This document shows positions 25,283 through 34,065 of a stretch of 64,000 nt of DNA, in pieces (positions within the stretch are counted from its first letter, which is position 1; every line of letters starts with the position of its first letter). Position numbers and translations under genes: made by a program. The notes under the pieces were generated by a model that was not told the DNA's origin, searched no databases, and saw nothing but the letters and a program-made list of their open reading frames with translations. This DNA comes from UBA6055 sp965214085 (lineage in GTDB: Bacteria > Chloroflexota > Anaerolineae > Aggregatilineales > Phototrophicaceae), in assembly GCA_965214085.1 (NCBI GenBank), contig OZ243937.1, positions 1,984,001-2,048,000 of the forward strand, given 5' to 3'.

Positions 25283-26752
25283 GTGCGACTTAGCTTGCAC
25301 AGCAAACACACCAAAATAGTAGCCACCATCGGCCCCGCTTCATGCGACCCCGCAACCCTGCGCCAAATGATCCGCGCGGGCATGAACGTAGCGCGCATCA
25401 ACTTCTCTCATGGCGACCACAGGACGCATGGCGAAACCATCGACAACATACGACGAATCGCCGATGAAGAAGGCAGCGTGGTGGCGATTCTTTGCGATAT
25501 TCAAGGTCCCAAGATTCGCATCGGTCTTTTGCAGGCTGAGCCGCTGATGCTGGAAATCGGCGATTCGATTACCTTGACCACGGACGCCGTGCTTGGCGCC
25601 GAGGGCTTGGTTTCGCTGCCTCATCCCGAATTTGTGCAAGATATACGAGCTGGAACGACGCTTCTGCTGGATGACGGCAATTTGCAGTTTCAGGTCACCG
25701 CGGCCGATGGACGCAACCTCGATTGCGCAGTGGAGGTCGGCGGCGCGCTCAAGTCGCGCAAGGGCGTGTCCGCGCCGAACGCTCGGCTGACGCTTTCCGC
25801 CATTACCGAGAAAGACCGGGCCGACATTGAATTCGCGCTGGCGAAGAATTGCGACTATATCGCGATGTCCTTCGTCCGCTCCGCCAACGACATCCAGGAG
25901 CTAAAGTCCTTGATGCGCCATTTGCAAAAGGATGCCGCGATCGTCGCCAAGATCGAGATGGGCGAAGCGCTGGAGAATATTGAGGACATCATAATGATCT
26001 GCGACGGCATCATGGTGGCGCGTGGCGACCTGGGCTTAGAGACGCCCGCTGAAGAAGTTCCCTTCCATCAGAAGCGCATCATCAAGCTCTGCAACGACGC
26101 GGCCAAGCCAGTTATCACGGCGACGCAGATGCTCGAATCCATGACCGACAATCCGCGCCCGACCCGTGCCGAGGCCAGCGATGTCTACAACGCAATCCTG
26201 GATGGCACTGACGCCATCATGCTAAGCGCCGAGAGCGCCAGCGGCAGCTACCCCGTGCGCTCGGTGGAAGTAATGAGCGAGATCGCCACCATCGCCGAGA
26301 GGAATTTGGAGAGTATTGGCGCGCCTGGCCTCAGCCGCGATCTGCCGGAGGCAAAGTGCCGCAGCGCCCTGGAGGAAAATTCCATCGCCATCAGCAAGGC
26401 GACTTCGGATATTTCGCAAGTGATAAAACCCAAAGCCATTGTGACGACCAGCATGTCCGGCTACACCGCGCGGCAAGTCGCCAAGGAACGGCCCAACACG
26501 CCGATTCTTTGCATGACGCCCAACGCCAAGACGCAACGCCGTATGGCGCTGGTCTGGGGGGTGGTGCCGCTGCATGTCGAAGAATTTTCCACCATCGACG
26601 AAATGGTTAGCATCACCGTTCGCGCCGCGCATGACAAGGGCTTGGTGCATCGAGGCGATCGGCTGGTGATCATTGCCGGTGTGCCCTTTGGCATCGACGG
26701 CCAGACCAATCTTATCAAGATTCACACTGTCGGCGAAGAAGGCGAAATTTAA
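25283..26752 (+). CDS. pyk: Pyruvate kinase
   Basis: Makes pyruvate and ATP from phosphoenolpyruvate and ADP. 489 residues, GTG start with AGGGGA upstream. KIVATIGPASCDP, NFSHGDHRTH, CDIQGPKIRIG, the active-site KIEMGEALENI and GIMVARGDLGLE, and TATQMLESMTDNPRPTRAEA are diagnostic. The regulatory C-terminal domain is complete with no extra PEP-utiliser domain. Confidence 0.98.
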   Translation: MRLSLHSKHTKIVATIGPASCDPATLRQMIRAGMNVARINFSHGDHRTHGETIDNIRRIADEEGSVVAILCDIQGPKIRIGLLQAEPLMLEIGDSITLTTDAVLGAEGLVSLPHPEFVQDIRAGTTLLLDDGNLQFQVTAADGRNLDCAVEVGGALKSRKGVSAPNARLTLSAITEKDRADIEFALAKNCDYIAMSFVRSANDIQELKSLMRHLQKDAAIVAKIEMGEALENIEDIIMICDGIMVARGDLGLETPAEEVPFHQKRIIKLCNDAAKPVITATQMLESMTDNPRPTRAEASDVYNAILDGTDAIMLSAESASGSYPVRSVEVMSEIATIAERNLESIGAPGLSRDLPEAKCRSALEENSIAISKATSDISQVIKPKAIVTTSMSGYTARQVAKERPNTPILCMTPNAKTQRRMALVWGVVPLHVEEFSTIDEMVSITVRAAHDKGLVHRGDRLVIIAGVPFGIDGQTNLIKIHTVGEEGEI

Positions 26753-26776
26753 CCGGCGCGGCTTGCCGGGCTTCAG

Positions 26777-27307
26777 CTACTCGACCTGCTGAGAAGCGAC
26801 CCATCTGGCGTCGATTGGGTCTGGCTCAGAGGGCTGGACATGGCGTGAATTCGTCGCGATGGTGCCGTCGGATGTGTAACTCACCTGGCTGATCGTACAG
26901 CGCGGGCAGATGTTCCACTGCAATTCCAACAGATAGTCACAGTTGACGCAAGCTTTCTTCAGCCGATGATGACAGTGCGGGCAGGCTTGCCAATCGTGCT
27001 GAACGCGCTGGCCGCAGCCGGGGCAGCTGGGCCTTTCTTCGATCTCCTGCAAGAGCGCTTCTTCTTCCAACGAGCGCTCGTAGGCGGCTGATAGCGTCTC
27101 TCGCGGGCGCAGCAAGATATAGATGAAAAGACCCGGAACATTAAGCAAGAATACCAGAATGGCGACAAGAAACTGTGCCAAAGGATCGCGCGAGCGTGAG
27201 CGCATATCGCGATAGGACCACATAACAATCGCCAGCCAAAATGCCGCAATGACAACCGCCGCGAAGACAGTAGCGACCAGTACGATTTCGTTAAGACTAT
27301 CGGGCAT
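26777..27307 (-). CDS. Two-helix membrane protein with double zinc ribbon
   Basis: 176 residues. Two transmembrane helices (about 8-30 and 45-66), a charged coiled linker (RETLSAAYERSLEEEALLQE), then two zinc ribbons: CPGCGQR with CPHC, and CVNCDYL with CPRC. The C-terminal tail is polar. The topology suggests cytosolic zinc ribbons tethered to the membrane. Partner and ligand unknown; it precedes nothing obviously related. Confidence 0.75.
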   Translation of the reverse strand: MPDSLNEIVLVATVFAAVVIAAFWLAIVMWSYRDMRSRSRDPLAQFLVAILVFLLNVPGLFIYILLRPRETLSAAYERSLEEEALLQEIEERPSCPGCGQRVQHDWQACPHCHHRLKKACVNCDYLLELQWNICPRCTISQVSYTSDGTIATNSRHVQPSEPDPIDARWVASQQVE

Positions 27308-27353
27308 GCGTCAGACTCCTGAGAGTTTCGAATAACACAAATATGCCCATGCG

Positions 27354-28757
27354 TCAGCCGGCGGATGTATTGCCCAACAGCAGAGCCATCTCACTGACGA
27401 GCGTATCAAACTGATGGCCCGACGCATAAAATGATACGGATTTTATCCTCGCCGGACGCTCTTCCTCGGCGATGAGATTGAGTAAATTATCCGAATCGAA
27501 GGTGTGCCAAACCGCCTGATTGATATCCAGGTGATCCTGAATACAGGTATCGCAGCGTTTGCGCGCGGCGCCAGAAATATCGGCCGCGTAATAAAAGCCG
27601 CGGTACCATTGCGCGTCACGGAATCGGCCGGCATTGTCAAGGTACTCGTAGTTAATCTGGAGCATAAGCGGGCATTCGCTCGCGGCTCGTCCACAGACGC
27701 TTAGGTTCTGGTAATTCGGCAGGAAGGTGGCCAAAACGCGTACCGAATCGTAGTCCTGTACATCCAAGCCTTCCCCGGCAAAAGCCTGCGTACAGCGCAC
27801 TTCTCCGTTGGACTGGGCGTTGTTAAGCCGAAGCAAACGCAAGCCGACGCGCCCGTCGAACCGCAGCAGCGAGAATTCGCCCGGCGGCGCCTGCGCTTGC
27901 CGAATGCTGCAGCGCCACTCGCTCAGCGCTTGTGTAACGTCGTCACCCTGCAACAAGCTGATTTCGCCGTGATTCAACACGTTTGCCCGCGACGGGAATT
28001 GCGCCATGCTGCGCGCGCCGATGCGCACGACCAATTCATGACCGCTTCTGGCCAGCTCGCGGCGGCTCGGTTCGTCGCGGAAGAACACAGTCGCGGCGCC
28101 CACCAGATTCAAGAGGCGGACCTCGTCTTCCGACACGCTGAGGCGGTAGCGGCCGTTGCTGGAAAACTCGACATGCACGCCTTTGTCGCTGCTTAGGCTG
28201 TCGCTGTAGAAATCCATGCGGAAAGGTCGCTCGTTGCTGACGCCGGCGATCAAGATATCCAGCGAGCCGCTTAGACTAGAAAACTGCACGCTCTGCGGGT
28301 TTGGGCTCCACTCAAAGCGCGGGCGAGTTGCATGGTTAAAGGTAACCAGCGTATTCCCCTGCAGCGTAACCGCGGCCAGCAGGTCGGCTGATTCTTCGTC
28401 GCCGTCCCCAAGGTCTTTGATTTGGATGGTCGCCTGTGATAAAGAGTCGGTACTAATGCTCGTGACCGAATTGGTCAGGTCATCGCGCTCTCGTTCGGCG
28501 GCCACGACCAGATCGGGACCGGTGATGCCAACCGTGCCTTTGGAGACCTGTAGCACTGAGGACATTGCAACGGTCGAACGGAAGAGAAAATGGGCAACGC
28601 CGAAGATTGTGGATAGCGTTACGGTGCAGAAGAGCAGAAAGGCGACCAGCAAAACAATCCAGGCGATACGTTCCGGCGGGAACCGACCCTCGTACTGGAA
28701 TTGCGATTCTTCGCTGGCGGCTTCAATGATATCCTCAGCCTGCTGCATTACATCCAT
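27354..28757 (-). CDS. Membrane-anchored FecR-like protein
   Basis: 467 residues: cytosolic N-terminal ~30 residues, one transmembrane helix (AWIVLLVAFLLFCTVTLSTI), then a large beta-rich outer region. Residues ~70-280 follow the FecR-like pattern (VLQVSKGTVGITGPD, SQATIQI, NGRYRLSVSEDEVRLLNLVG); the last ~170 residues hold paired Cys (CGRAASEC, CDTC) and resemble no family I can name. Unlike sigma-factor-linked FecR, no ECF sigma gene is adjacent. Divergent from yebC. Confidence 0.6.
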   Translation of the reverse strand: MDVMQQAEDIIEAASEESQFQYEGRFPPERIAWIVLLVAFLLFCTVTLSTIFGVAHFLFRSTVAMSSVLQVSKGTVGITGPDLVVAAERERDDLTNSVTSISTDSLSQATIQIKDLGDGDEESADLLAAVTLQGNTLVTFNHATRPRFEWSPNPQSVQFSSLSGSLDILIAGVSNERPFRMDFYSDSLSSDKGVHVEFSSNGRYRLSVSEDEVRLLNLVGAATVFFRDEPSRRELARSGHELVVRIGARSMAQFPSRANVLNHGEISLLQGDDVTQALSEWRCSIRQAQAPPGEFSLLRFDGRVGLRLLRLNNAQSNGEVRCTQAFAGEGLDVQDYDSVRVLATFLPNYQNLSVCGRAASECPLMLQINYEYLDNAGRFRDAQWYRGFYYAADISGAARKRCDTCIQDHLDINQAVWHTFDSDNLLNLIAEEERPARIKSVSFYASGHQFDTLVSEMALLLGNTSAG

Positions 28758-28816
28758 CAGAGCGCTGCTTTTGATTGCTGTCTAGGAAGTACGCTCATTT
28801 ATTATAGCATTGTGTA

Positions 28817-28847
28817 TTGCATAGTAGCTTGGGGAATAGGCTATAAT
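28817..28847 (+). promoter_or_regulatory. Possible promoter for yebC-ruvC-ruvA
   Basis: Consensus TATAAT at 28842-28847 with TTGCAT at 28817-28822; spacer 19. The perfect -10 lies 43 bases before the yebC start and the surrounding sequence is AT-rich compared with the genome. Confidence 0.5.
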
Positions 28848-28890
28848 CATCGTACTCTTAGATTGCGAGATTCCAGAAAGGGATGCGTCC

Positions 28891-29637
28891 ATGTCCGGTC
28901 ACAGCAAGTGGTCGACCATCAAGCGAAAGAAGGGCGCTGAAGATGCGAAACGCGCCAAAATCTTCACGCGGCTGGGGCGTGACATCATGGTTGCCGCGCG
29001 AGAAGGCGGCGGCGACGAGAGCGCCAATCCCAGGCTCAAGCTGGCGATCGCCAAAGGCCGCGCCGCCAACATGCCCAAAGAGAATATCGAACGCGCCATC
29101 AAAAAAGGCACCGGTGAGATCGCGGGTGGCGAAGTCGTGGAAATACTCTACGAAGGCTATGGACCAGAAGGCGTCGCTTATATTGTCGAGATTTTGACGG
29201 ACAATAAGAATCGCGCATTGGCGGAAGTCAAGCACGCCTTCAGCAAGCATGAGGGCAGCCTGGCCACCAACGGCTCAGTGATGTGGCAATTTGACCAGAA
29301 GGGTTTTATCACCATCAAAGGCGATAGCGACTTTGACGAGCTGTTTATGGAAGCGGCTGAAGCGGGCGCGGAAGATGTCGTTGACGAAGAAGGCATCGTC
29401 ACCGTTTATACCCCGCGCGATGAGTTTTCGGCTGTGGAGCAGGCGCTGTCACAGGCCGGATACCAAGTAGACGACTGTGAGCTGCGCTGGTTCCCACAGA
29501 ATGAACTGGATATTCCCAAGTCAAAAGCTCTGCAGAACATGCGGCTCATGGAGCAGTTGGAAGAATCGGATGACGTGCAAACCGTCGCCAGCAACTTGAG
29601 CATTACTGACGAAGTCCTGGCCGCCTACGAGGCCTAG
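28891..29637 (+). CDS. yebC: YebC/PmpR family transcriptional/translational factor
   Basis: 248 residues with the standard three-domain YebC plan: MSGHSKWSTIKRKKGAEDAK, AIAKGRAANMPKENIERAIK, YEGYGPEGVAYIVEILTDN and DDCELRWFPQNEL. Members act as transcriptional regulators or help ribosomes through proline stretches. It is followed one base later by ruvC, the classical yebC-ruvCA arrangement. Confidence 0.96.
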   Translation: MSGHSKWSTIKRKKGAEDAKRAKIFTRLGRDIMVAAREGGGDESANPRLKLAIAKGRAANMPKENIERAIKKGTGEIAGGEVVEILYEGYGPEGVAYIVEILTDNKNRALAEVKHAFSKHEGSLATNGSVMWQFDQKGFITIKGDSDFDELFMEAAEAGAEDVVDEEGIVTVYTPRDEFSAVEQALSQAGYQVDDCELRWFPQNELDIPKSKALQNMRLMEQLEESDDVQTVASNLSITDEVLAAYEA

Positions 29638-29638
29638 C

Positions 29639-30133
29639 ATGATCTCACTCGGCATTGATCCCGGCACGGCGTCCTTGGGCTATGCTTTCGTCCGTGAAGG
29701 CGCCGACGGCAGCCTGGAAGCGCTGACCTATGGCGTCATCCGCACCAGCGCCGCTACGCCGATGCCAGAGCGGCTGCATCAGATTCACGATGAATTGAGC
29801 CGGCTTATCGCCGAGTATCGCCCGGACCGCGCCGGCGTCGAAGAGCTGTTTTTCTCGCGCAATGTCAGCACTGCCATAACGGTAGCGCAGGCGCGCGGCG
29901 TCGTTTTGCTTACTTTGAGCCGGGCGAATCTAGTCATCGCCGAGTACAAACCCAATGCTGTCAAGCAGGCGGTCTGCGGCTATGGCGGCGCTGGCAAAAG
30001 CCAGATGAAGGAGATGGCGCGCCTGCTGCTGGGCTTGGAGGCAGCGCCTACCCCTGATGACGCGGCGGACGCGCTCGCCGTCGCCATCACCGACTTGCAC
30101 AGCTATCGCCTGCACAGCATCGGCCTTTCTTGA
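29639..30133 (+). CDS. ruvC: Holliday junction resolvase RuvC
   Basis: Endonuclease that cuts Holliday junctions. 164 residues; catalytic acidic residues are present: Asp7 in GIDPGTASLGYA, Glu68 or Glu69 in VEELFFSRNV, and the Asp pair in PTPDDAADALA (140-144). Starts directly after the yebC stop; ruvA follows after 15 bases. Confidence 0.97.
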   Translation: MISLGIDPGTASLGYAFVREGADGSLEALTYGVIRTSAATPMPERLHQIHDELSRLIAEYRPDRAGVEELFFSRNVSTAITVAQARGVVLLTLSRANLVIAEYKPNAVKQAVCGYGGAGKSQMKEMARLLLGLEAAPTPDDAADALAVAITDLHSYRLHSIGLS

Positions 30134-30148
30134 AATGACATAACCCAC

Positions 30149-30724
30149 ATGATCGCAACAATAGAAGGCGACCTGGTTTACAAAGATACCGATTACGTCG
30201 TGGTGTCCGTTGCCGGCATCGGACTTCAAGTATTTGCGCCGTTTAACACAATTGAAAGCATCAGCTCCACGCGAGTCTTCTTGTTTACCAGATTAATAAT
30301 TGGAAGAGACTCGGTAACTTTATTTGGTTTTGGCAGCAAAGCCGAACGTAAAATGTTTGATACTCTGCAAAATGTGACCCGTGTAGGCCCCAAGCTCGCG
30401 CTGACTATATTGAATACATTAAGTATTGAGAATATTAGGGGCTCCGTCCTCAACAATAAACCAGAGATCATCAGGCGCGTTCCCGGCGTTGGCGAGAAAG
30501 CCGCACAACGCATTGTCCTCGAATTGCAGGACAAAATCCCCTCAGACTTCGGAATCTCGCCTATGCTCGGGGAAGAGGATTTCACAGCGGATATCTTGGA
30601 CGCGCTCACCGCCCTCGGCTACAGCGTGGTGGAAGCGCAAGCAGCCATCCAATCCATCCCGCTTGACGCGCCCGCTGATGTTGAAGAGCGCGTGCGCATC
30701 GCCCTGCAAAGTCTGAGCGTATGA
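30149..30724 (+). CDS. ruvA: Holliday junction DNA helicase subunit RuvA
   Basis: Tetrameric junction-binding protein that loads RuvB. 191 residues: OB domain with MIATIEGDLVYKDTDYVV, helix-hairpin-helix motifs NVTRVGPKLALTILN and RRVPGVGEKAAQRIV, and the flexible C-terminal RuvB-binding domain ILDALTALGYSVVEAQAAI. The middle of the gene is clearly more AT-rich than its neighbours and uses codons such as TTA, ATA and AGA that are scarce around it. Confidence 0.96.
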   Translation: MIATIEGDLVYKDTDYVVVSVAGIGLQVFAPFNTIESISSTRVFLFTRLIIGRDSVTLFGFGSKAERKMFDTLQNVTRVGPKLALTILNTLSIENIRGSVLNNKPEIIRRVPGVGEKAAQRIVLELQDKIPSDFGISPMLGEEDFTADILDALTALGYSVVEAQAAIQSIPLDAPADVEERVRIALQSLSV

Positions 30725-30784
30725 CCAGGCGGCGGTAACGGCTGCCCACAATACTAGCAGTTGGAACATACGCGGGAGCATGAC

Positions 30785-31504
30785 ATGGCGGAACAGTTGA
30801 TCGGCAAACGTGTGCATGTACTCGATAAGGGCTGGATCGAGCTGATTGACTTGATGCCGCATCCCGAGTCGAAAATTGGTGGCGACCTGGCCATCGTCAA
30901 TGCCGCGCGGGTCAGCTTTTTGGGCGAGAGCAAAGGAGCGGAGCGCGACAAGAAGCTGCTGTTTTTCCTGCTGCGGCAGCGCCACACCTCTCCTTTTGAA
31001 ATGGTGGAGTTCAAGTTCCGCGTCCGCGCGCCGCTGGTAACCTGGTGGCAATGGGTGCGCCACCGCACCTGGAATATGAACGCGCAATCGGGCCGCTACA
31101 CGCCCTTCCAGGAAAGCGACTTCTACGTGCCCGCGGTCTGGCGCCGGCAAAGCCGCGACAACAAACAGGCCAGCGAAGGAACGCTTGAATCAGGCGAAAA
31201 CGACGAGCTGACGCGGCAGCTGCTGCAACATTACGACGAAGGGTTTCGCCTGTATTCGCAAGCGCTGGAAAAAGGCGTGTCGAAGGAAATGGCGCGGCTG
31301 TTCCTGCCCGGATTCAGCGTCTATTACACTTGGGTGGCGAAGATCGACGCGCACAACCTGATGCATTTTCTGCGCTTGCGCATGGCCAAAGACGCTCAAT
31401 ATGAAATACGTGTCTACGCCGAAGCCATCCATGAGCGCTTCTTCAAGCCCGCCCTGCCCTGGACGGCGGAAGCATTTGACAAGTACATTCTCAAAGGCGG
31501 CTAG
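30785..31504 (+). CDS. thyX: Flavin-dependent thymidylate synthase ThyX
   Basis: Makes dTMP from dUMP with FAD and methylene-tetrahydrofolate. 239 residues from ATG 30785, which has GGGAG at seven bases. The ThyX signature RHRx7S is exact (RHRTWNMNAQS, from residue 92); RQRHTSPFEM and the C-terminal LRMAKDAQYEIRVYAEAI are also conserved. No thyA is present in the window, but thymidine kinase at 7.7 kb gives a salvage route. Convergent with the haemoglobin gene. Confidence 0.97.
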   Translation: MAEQLIGKRVHVLDKGWIELIDLMPHPESKIGGDLAIVNAARVSFLGESKGAERDKKLLFFLLRQRHTSPFEMVEFKFRVRAPLVTWWQWVRHRTWNMNAQSGRYTPFQESDFYVPAVWRRQSRDNKQASEGTLESGENDELTRQLLQHYDEGFRLYSQALEKGVSKEMARLFLPGFSVYYTWVAKIDAHNLMHFLRLRMAKDAQYEIRVYAEAIHERFFKPALPWTAEAFDKYILKGG

Positions 31505-31508
31505 CTGG

Positions 31509-31916
31509 TTAGTCTTGCGCCGCGACATCGCTGTCGCCGCTGCGATTGATGAGGAAAGTCGACGAACGGTCGAAGTATTCGCGCATGCGCGAGCGCGCTG
31601 GTTCAGAGATTCCCGCTTGGTCCACCGCGTTTAACATGTGCGCCAGCCAGTGATCGCGGGCCTGCTGATCGATCGCGAAGGGAAAATGGCGCATTCGCAG
31701 TCGGGGATGACCGCGCTCTTCCAGGTAAGTCCGGGGTCCGCCGAAAAACTGCAGCAAAAATAGATACAGGTGACGTTTGGGGGCTTGGAGGCATTCAGGA
31801 TACATGGGGCGCAGTATCGGGTCCTTTTCGACGGCGTCGTAGAATGCGTCGACGATTGCCGCTACCGGTTCTTCTCCGCCGATTAATTCGAAGATACTCT
31901 GCGGCGTATAGCCCAA
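31509..31916 (-). CDS. glbO: Group II truncated haemoglobin (trHbO)
   Basis: Small haem protein of the 2/2 globin family. 135 residues; FYDAVEKDPILRPMYPE, LLQFFGGPRTYLEERGHPRL and RMRHFPFAI with the proximal His77, plus Trp90 (DHWLAHM), the invariant Trp G8 of groups II and III. Members bind oxygen or detoxify NO and peroxide. Monocistronic; divergent from the PstS-like gene. Confidence 0.95.
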   Translation of the reverse strand: MGYTPQSIFELIGGEEPVAAIVDAFYDAVEKDPILRPMYPECLQAPKRHLYLFLLQFFGGPRTYLEERGHPRLRMRHFPFAIDQQARDHWLAHMLNAVDQAGISEPARSRMREYFDRSSTFLINRSGDSDVAAQD

Positions 31917-32011
31917 GCCGGTCTCTCCTTTGATTCCGTAGTTGACTTCTGGCGCTCCCTACAGCCCGTAACGGAGGCGCTCGTCAGCCGATGGTAGCAG
32001 AAAAGTATGGC

Positions 32012-32039
32012 TTTACAATCGTAGCGCTGACGGTACAAT
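32012..32039 (+). promoter_or_regulatory. Probable promoter of the PstS-like gene
   Basis: TTTACA (32012-32017) and TACAAT (32034-32039), spacer 16, 40 bases upstream of the ATG. Good consensus match in a divergent intergenic gap. Confidence 0.55.
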
Positions 32040-32079
32040 CCGTAGGTTGAATCAAGCTCAGGTAAGGATACGTCAATAC

Positions 32080-33975
32080 ATGGCGAAGATTAGATTATTT
32101 TACGGCGCGCTCGTATTGCTTTTGCTCGTGATAAGCTCTGGTTGGGGGCTGGCGCAGTCGCCGGCAGACATCACCGTTACCGGCTCCAGGATCGCCAATG
32201 CGCTGATTGAGCGTATGGCCGATGCCAATGAAATGCCATCGATTGCCATCACAAGCAGCGGGACCGAGGCGGGAATAGACCAGTTCTGCAACGGCGAGAT
32301 TGATTTGGCGACGGCGACGCGGGAAATGTCCGCGGCTGAACGTGCCATCTGCGCTGCTAACGAAGTATTGTACAGCGAGCTGCTCATCGGCCATCATTTG
32401 GCTGTATTCGCTACTGGCGCGGATGCCGCCGTCGAATGCATTGACGAGACGCAACTGCTTGAGCTGCTGAAGCCAAGCGCCAGCAACGCACTGACCGACT
32501 GGTCCTTCGCCAGCGAAGAACTGGCCGAACTGCCCCTGACCTTAATCCTTCCGCCGGATAGCCAGATCTCCTATTTCATCGCCGATTCCCTTGTCGCCGG
32601 CGACGGCTTGCGCCTTGATGCCGAGACCATCGACGCTGGCGCCGACGCTGCCCGGCGCGCAAGTGAAATCCAAGGCGCGCTGGCTTTGCTGGCTGGTGAA
32701 GACACAAGTGAATCCGCGGACTCTATCACCGTCCTGGACGTCTCGAGCGCAAGTTCGGGCGACTGCGCAGCGCCATCGGCTGAGGCAGTTGAGAGCGACA
32801 ATTATGCCTTTGCGCTGTCGCTTTATGTTGTCGTCAATCGCGCGCGGCTGAGCTCCAGCGACAGCCTGGCCGAGTTCATGCAATTCATAGTGAGCGAAGC
32901 GGGTGCCGCTGTTATGCGCGACGCCGGCATAACAGCGCCGACGGCAACTACTTCTGAGTTGAACGCGCTCATCCTCAGCGATGCCGATGCCGCAGCCAGC
33001 GCGAGCGGACTTGGCGACTATCAGATCCCGCCCGACCTGAACGGAGAAGTCAGGCTGGTCGGCGCGGCCAATGCTTACCAGGCGCTGAGCAACGTCGGCG
33101 ACAGGCTTACCGAATCCCACGAGCGTTTCTCATACGATTACGCAGCGGCCGGGGCGCTTGCCGGCATAGCGAAATTGTGCGCTGGCGAGGCGGACATTGC
33201 TCTCCTCGATGCCGCGCTGGCTGCCGACGCGCTCGAAGAATGCGCGGCCATGGGCGTGGTCACCATGCCACTGGCATTGGGCGCGCAAGCGACTGTTCTG
33301 CTCGGCAATGCCGGTGATGACTTCAGCGCTTGCTTGACGACCGGGCAGGTGAACGCGATTTGGGGCGGCGACGCCGGGAATTGGTCGGAAATTGACACCG
33401 CCTTCCCGGATCAGCCGCTGACGCTATTTGGTCTGTCATTCACCGATCAGTACACGGACATTCTGCAGCAGACCGCTGCCGGCATTATTCCGCCGGTGCG
33501 CCGCGACACGGAAAAGGATTACGACCCCTTGTATCGCGCCGCCGCCGTCGGCAATGTCGCGGGCGGATTGACCTATATGAGCTGGCCCGACTATCAAAGG
33601 GTGCTGGCCAACGAGCAGGCAAACATCCGCTTGGTGTCCGTCAATGACGGCGCTGGGTGCGTCGAACCCACGGCCGGCTCAATCGAAAACAGCAGCTATC
33701 CGCTTTCAAGGCAAGCCAGCATGCTCATCAGCGAGCAGGCGCTGGCCAAGGCTCAGGTACAGTCATTCCTGTGGCGCCTCGCTGACGATGACAACTGGTC
33801 GCTCCTGGAGCGGGAGGGCTTCGTCGGGGCGCATACGCTGGACTTGCCCATCATTCGCCGCAACCTGGCGACTTGGTTCGCCCAAGCCGCGGCAGCCTAT
33901 CCGCAGGACGATAACGCGGCGGGCGCTGGCGACGGGGATGCAGCAGCTGAATCCAGCGAAGACGCTTCCGAGTGA
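32080..33975 (+). CDS. Secreted protein with two PstS-like binding-protein domains
   Basis: From ATG 32080 (AAGGA upstream) about 631 residues. Signal peptide (MAKIRLFYGALVLLLLVISS ... LAQ), then two type 2 periplasmic binding-protein regions: the first (about 30-300) has VTGSRIANALIERM, AITSSGTEAGIDQFCNGEIDLATA, the phosphate-binding-protein pattern; the second (about 325-600) repeats it as FSYDYAAAGALAGIAKLCAGEADIA with IWGGDAGNWSEID, but is diverged. Acidic Ala-rich C-terminal tail. No ABC transporter genes follow. Ligand uncertain. Confidence 0.8.
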   Translation: MAKIRLFYGALVLLLLVISSGWGLAQSPADITVTGSRIANALIERMADANEMPSIAITSSGTEAGIDQFCNGEIDLATATREMSAAERAICAANEVLYSELLIGHHLAVFATGADAAVECIDETQLLELLKPSASNALTDWSFASEELAELPLTLILPPDSQISYFIADSLVAGDGLRLDAETIDAGADAARRASEIQGALALLAGEDTSESADSITVLDVSSASSGDCAAPSAEAVESDNYAFALSLYVVVNRARLSSSDSLAEFMQFIVSEAGAAVMRDAGITAPTATTSELNALILSDADAAASASGLGDYQIPPDLNGEVRLVGAANAYQALSNVGDRLTESHERFSYDYAAAGALAGIAKLCAGEADIALLDAALAADALEECAAMGVVTMPLALGAQATVLLGNAGDDFSACLTTGQVNAIWGGDAGNWSEIDTAFPDQPLTLFGLSFTDQYTDILQQTAAGIIPPVRRDTEKDYDPLYRAAAVGNVAGGLTYMSWPDYQRVLANEQANIRLVSVNDGAGCVEPTAGSIENSSYPLSRQASMLISEQALAKAQVQSFLWRLADDDNWSLLEREGFVGAHTLDLPIIRRNLATWFAQAAAAYPQDDNAAGAGDGDAAAESSEDASE

Positions 33976-34065
33976 TCGATAGCCGTATTCCAAGGGCCAT
34001 CAGCCAGGCTCGCCAGCGAGCGCGTGAGATGGTCATGCGCTGCGCCGCCCACACGGGAGGCTGAC

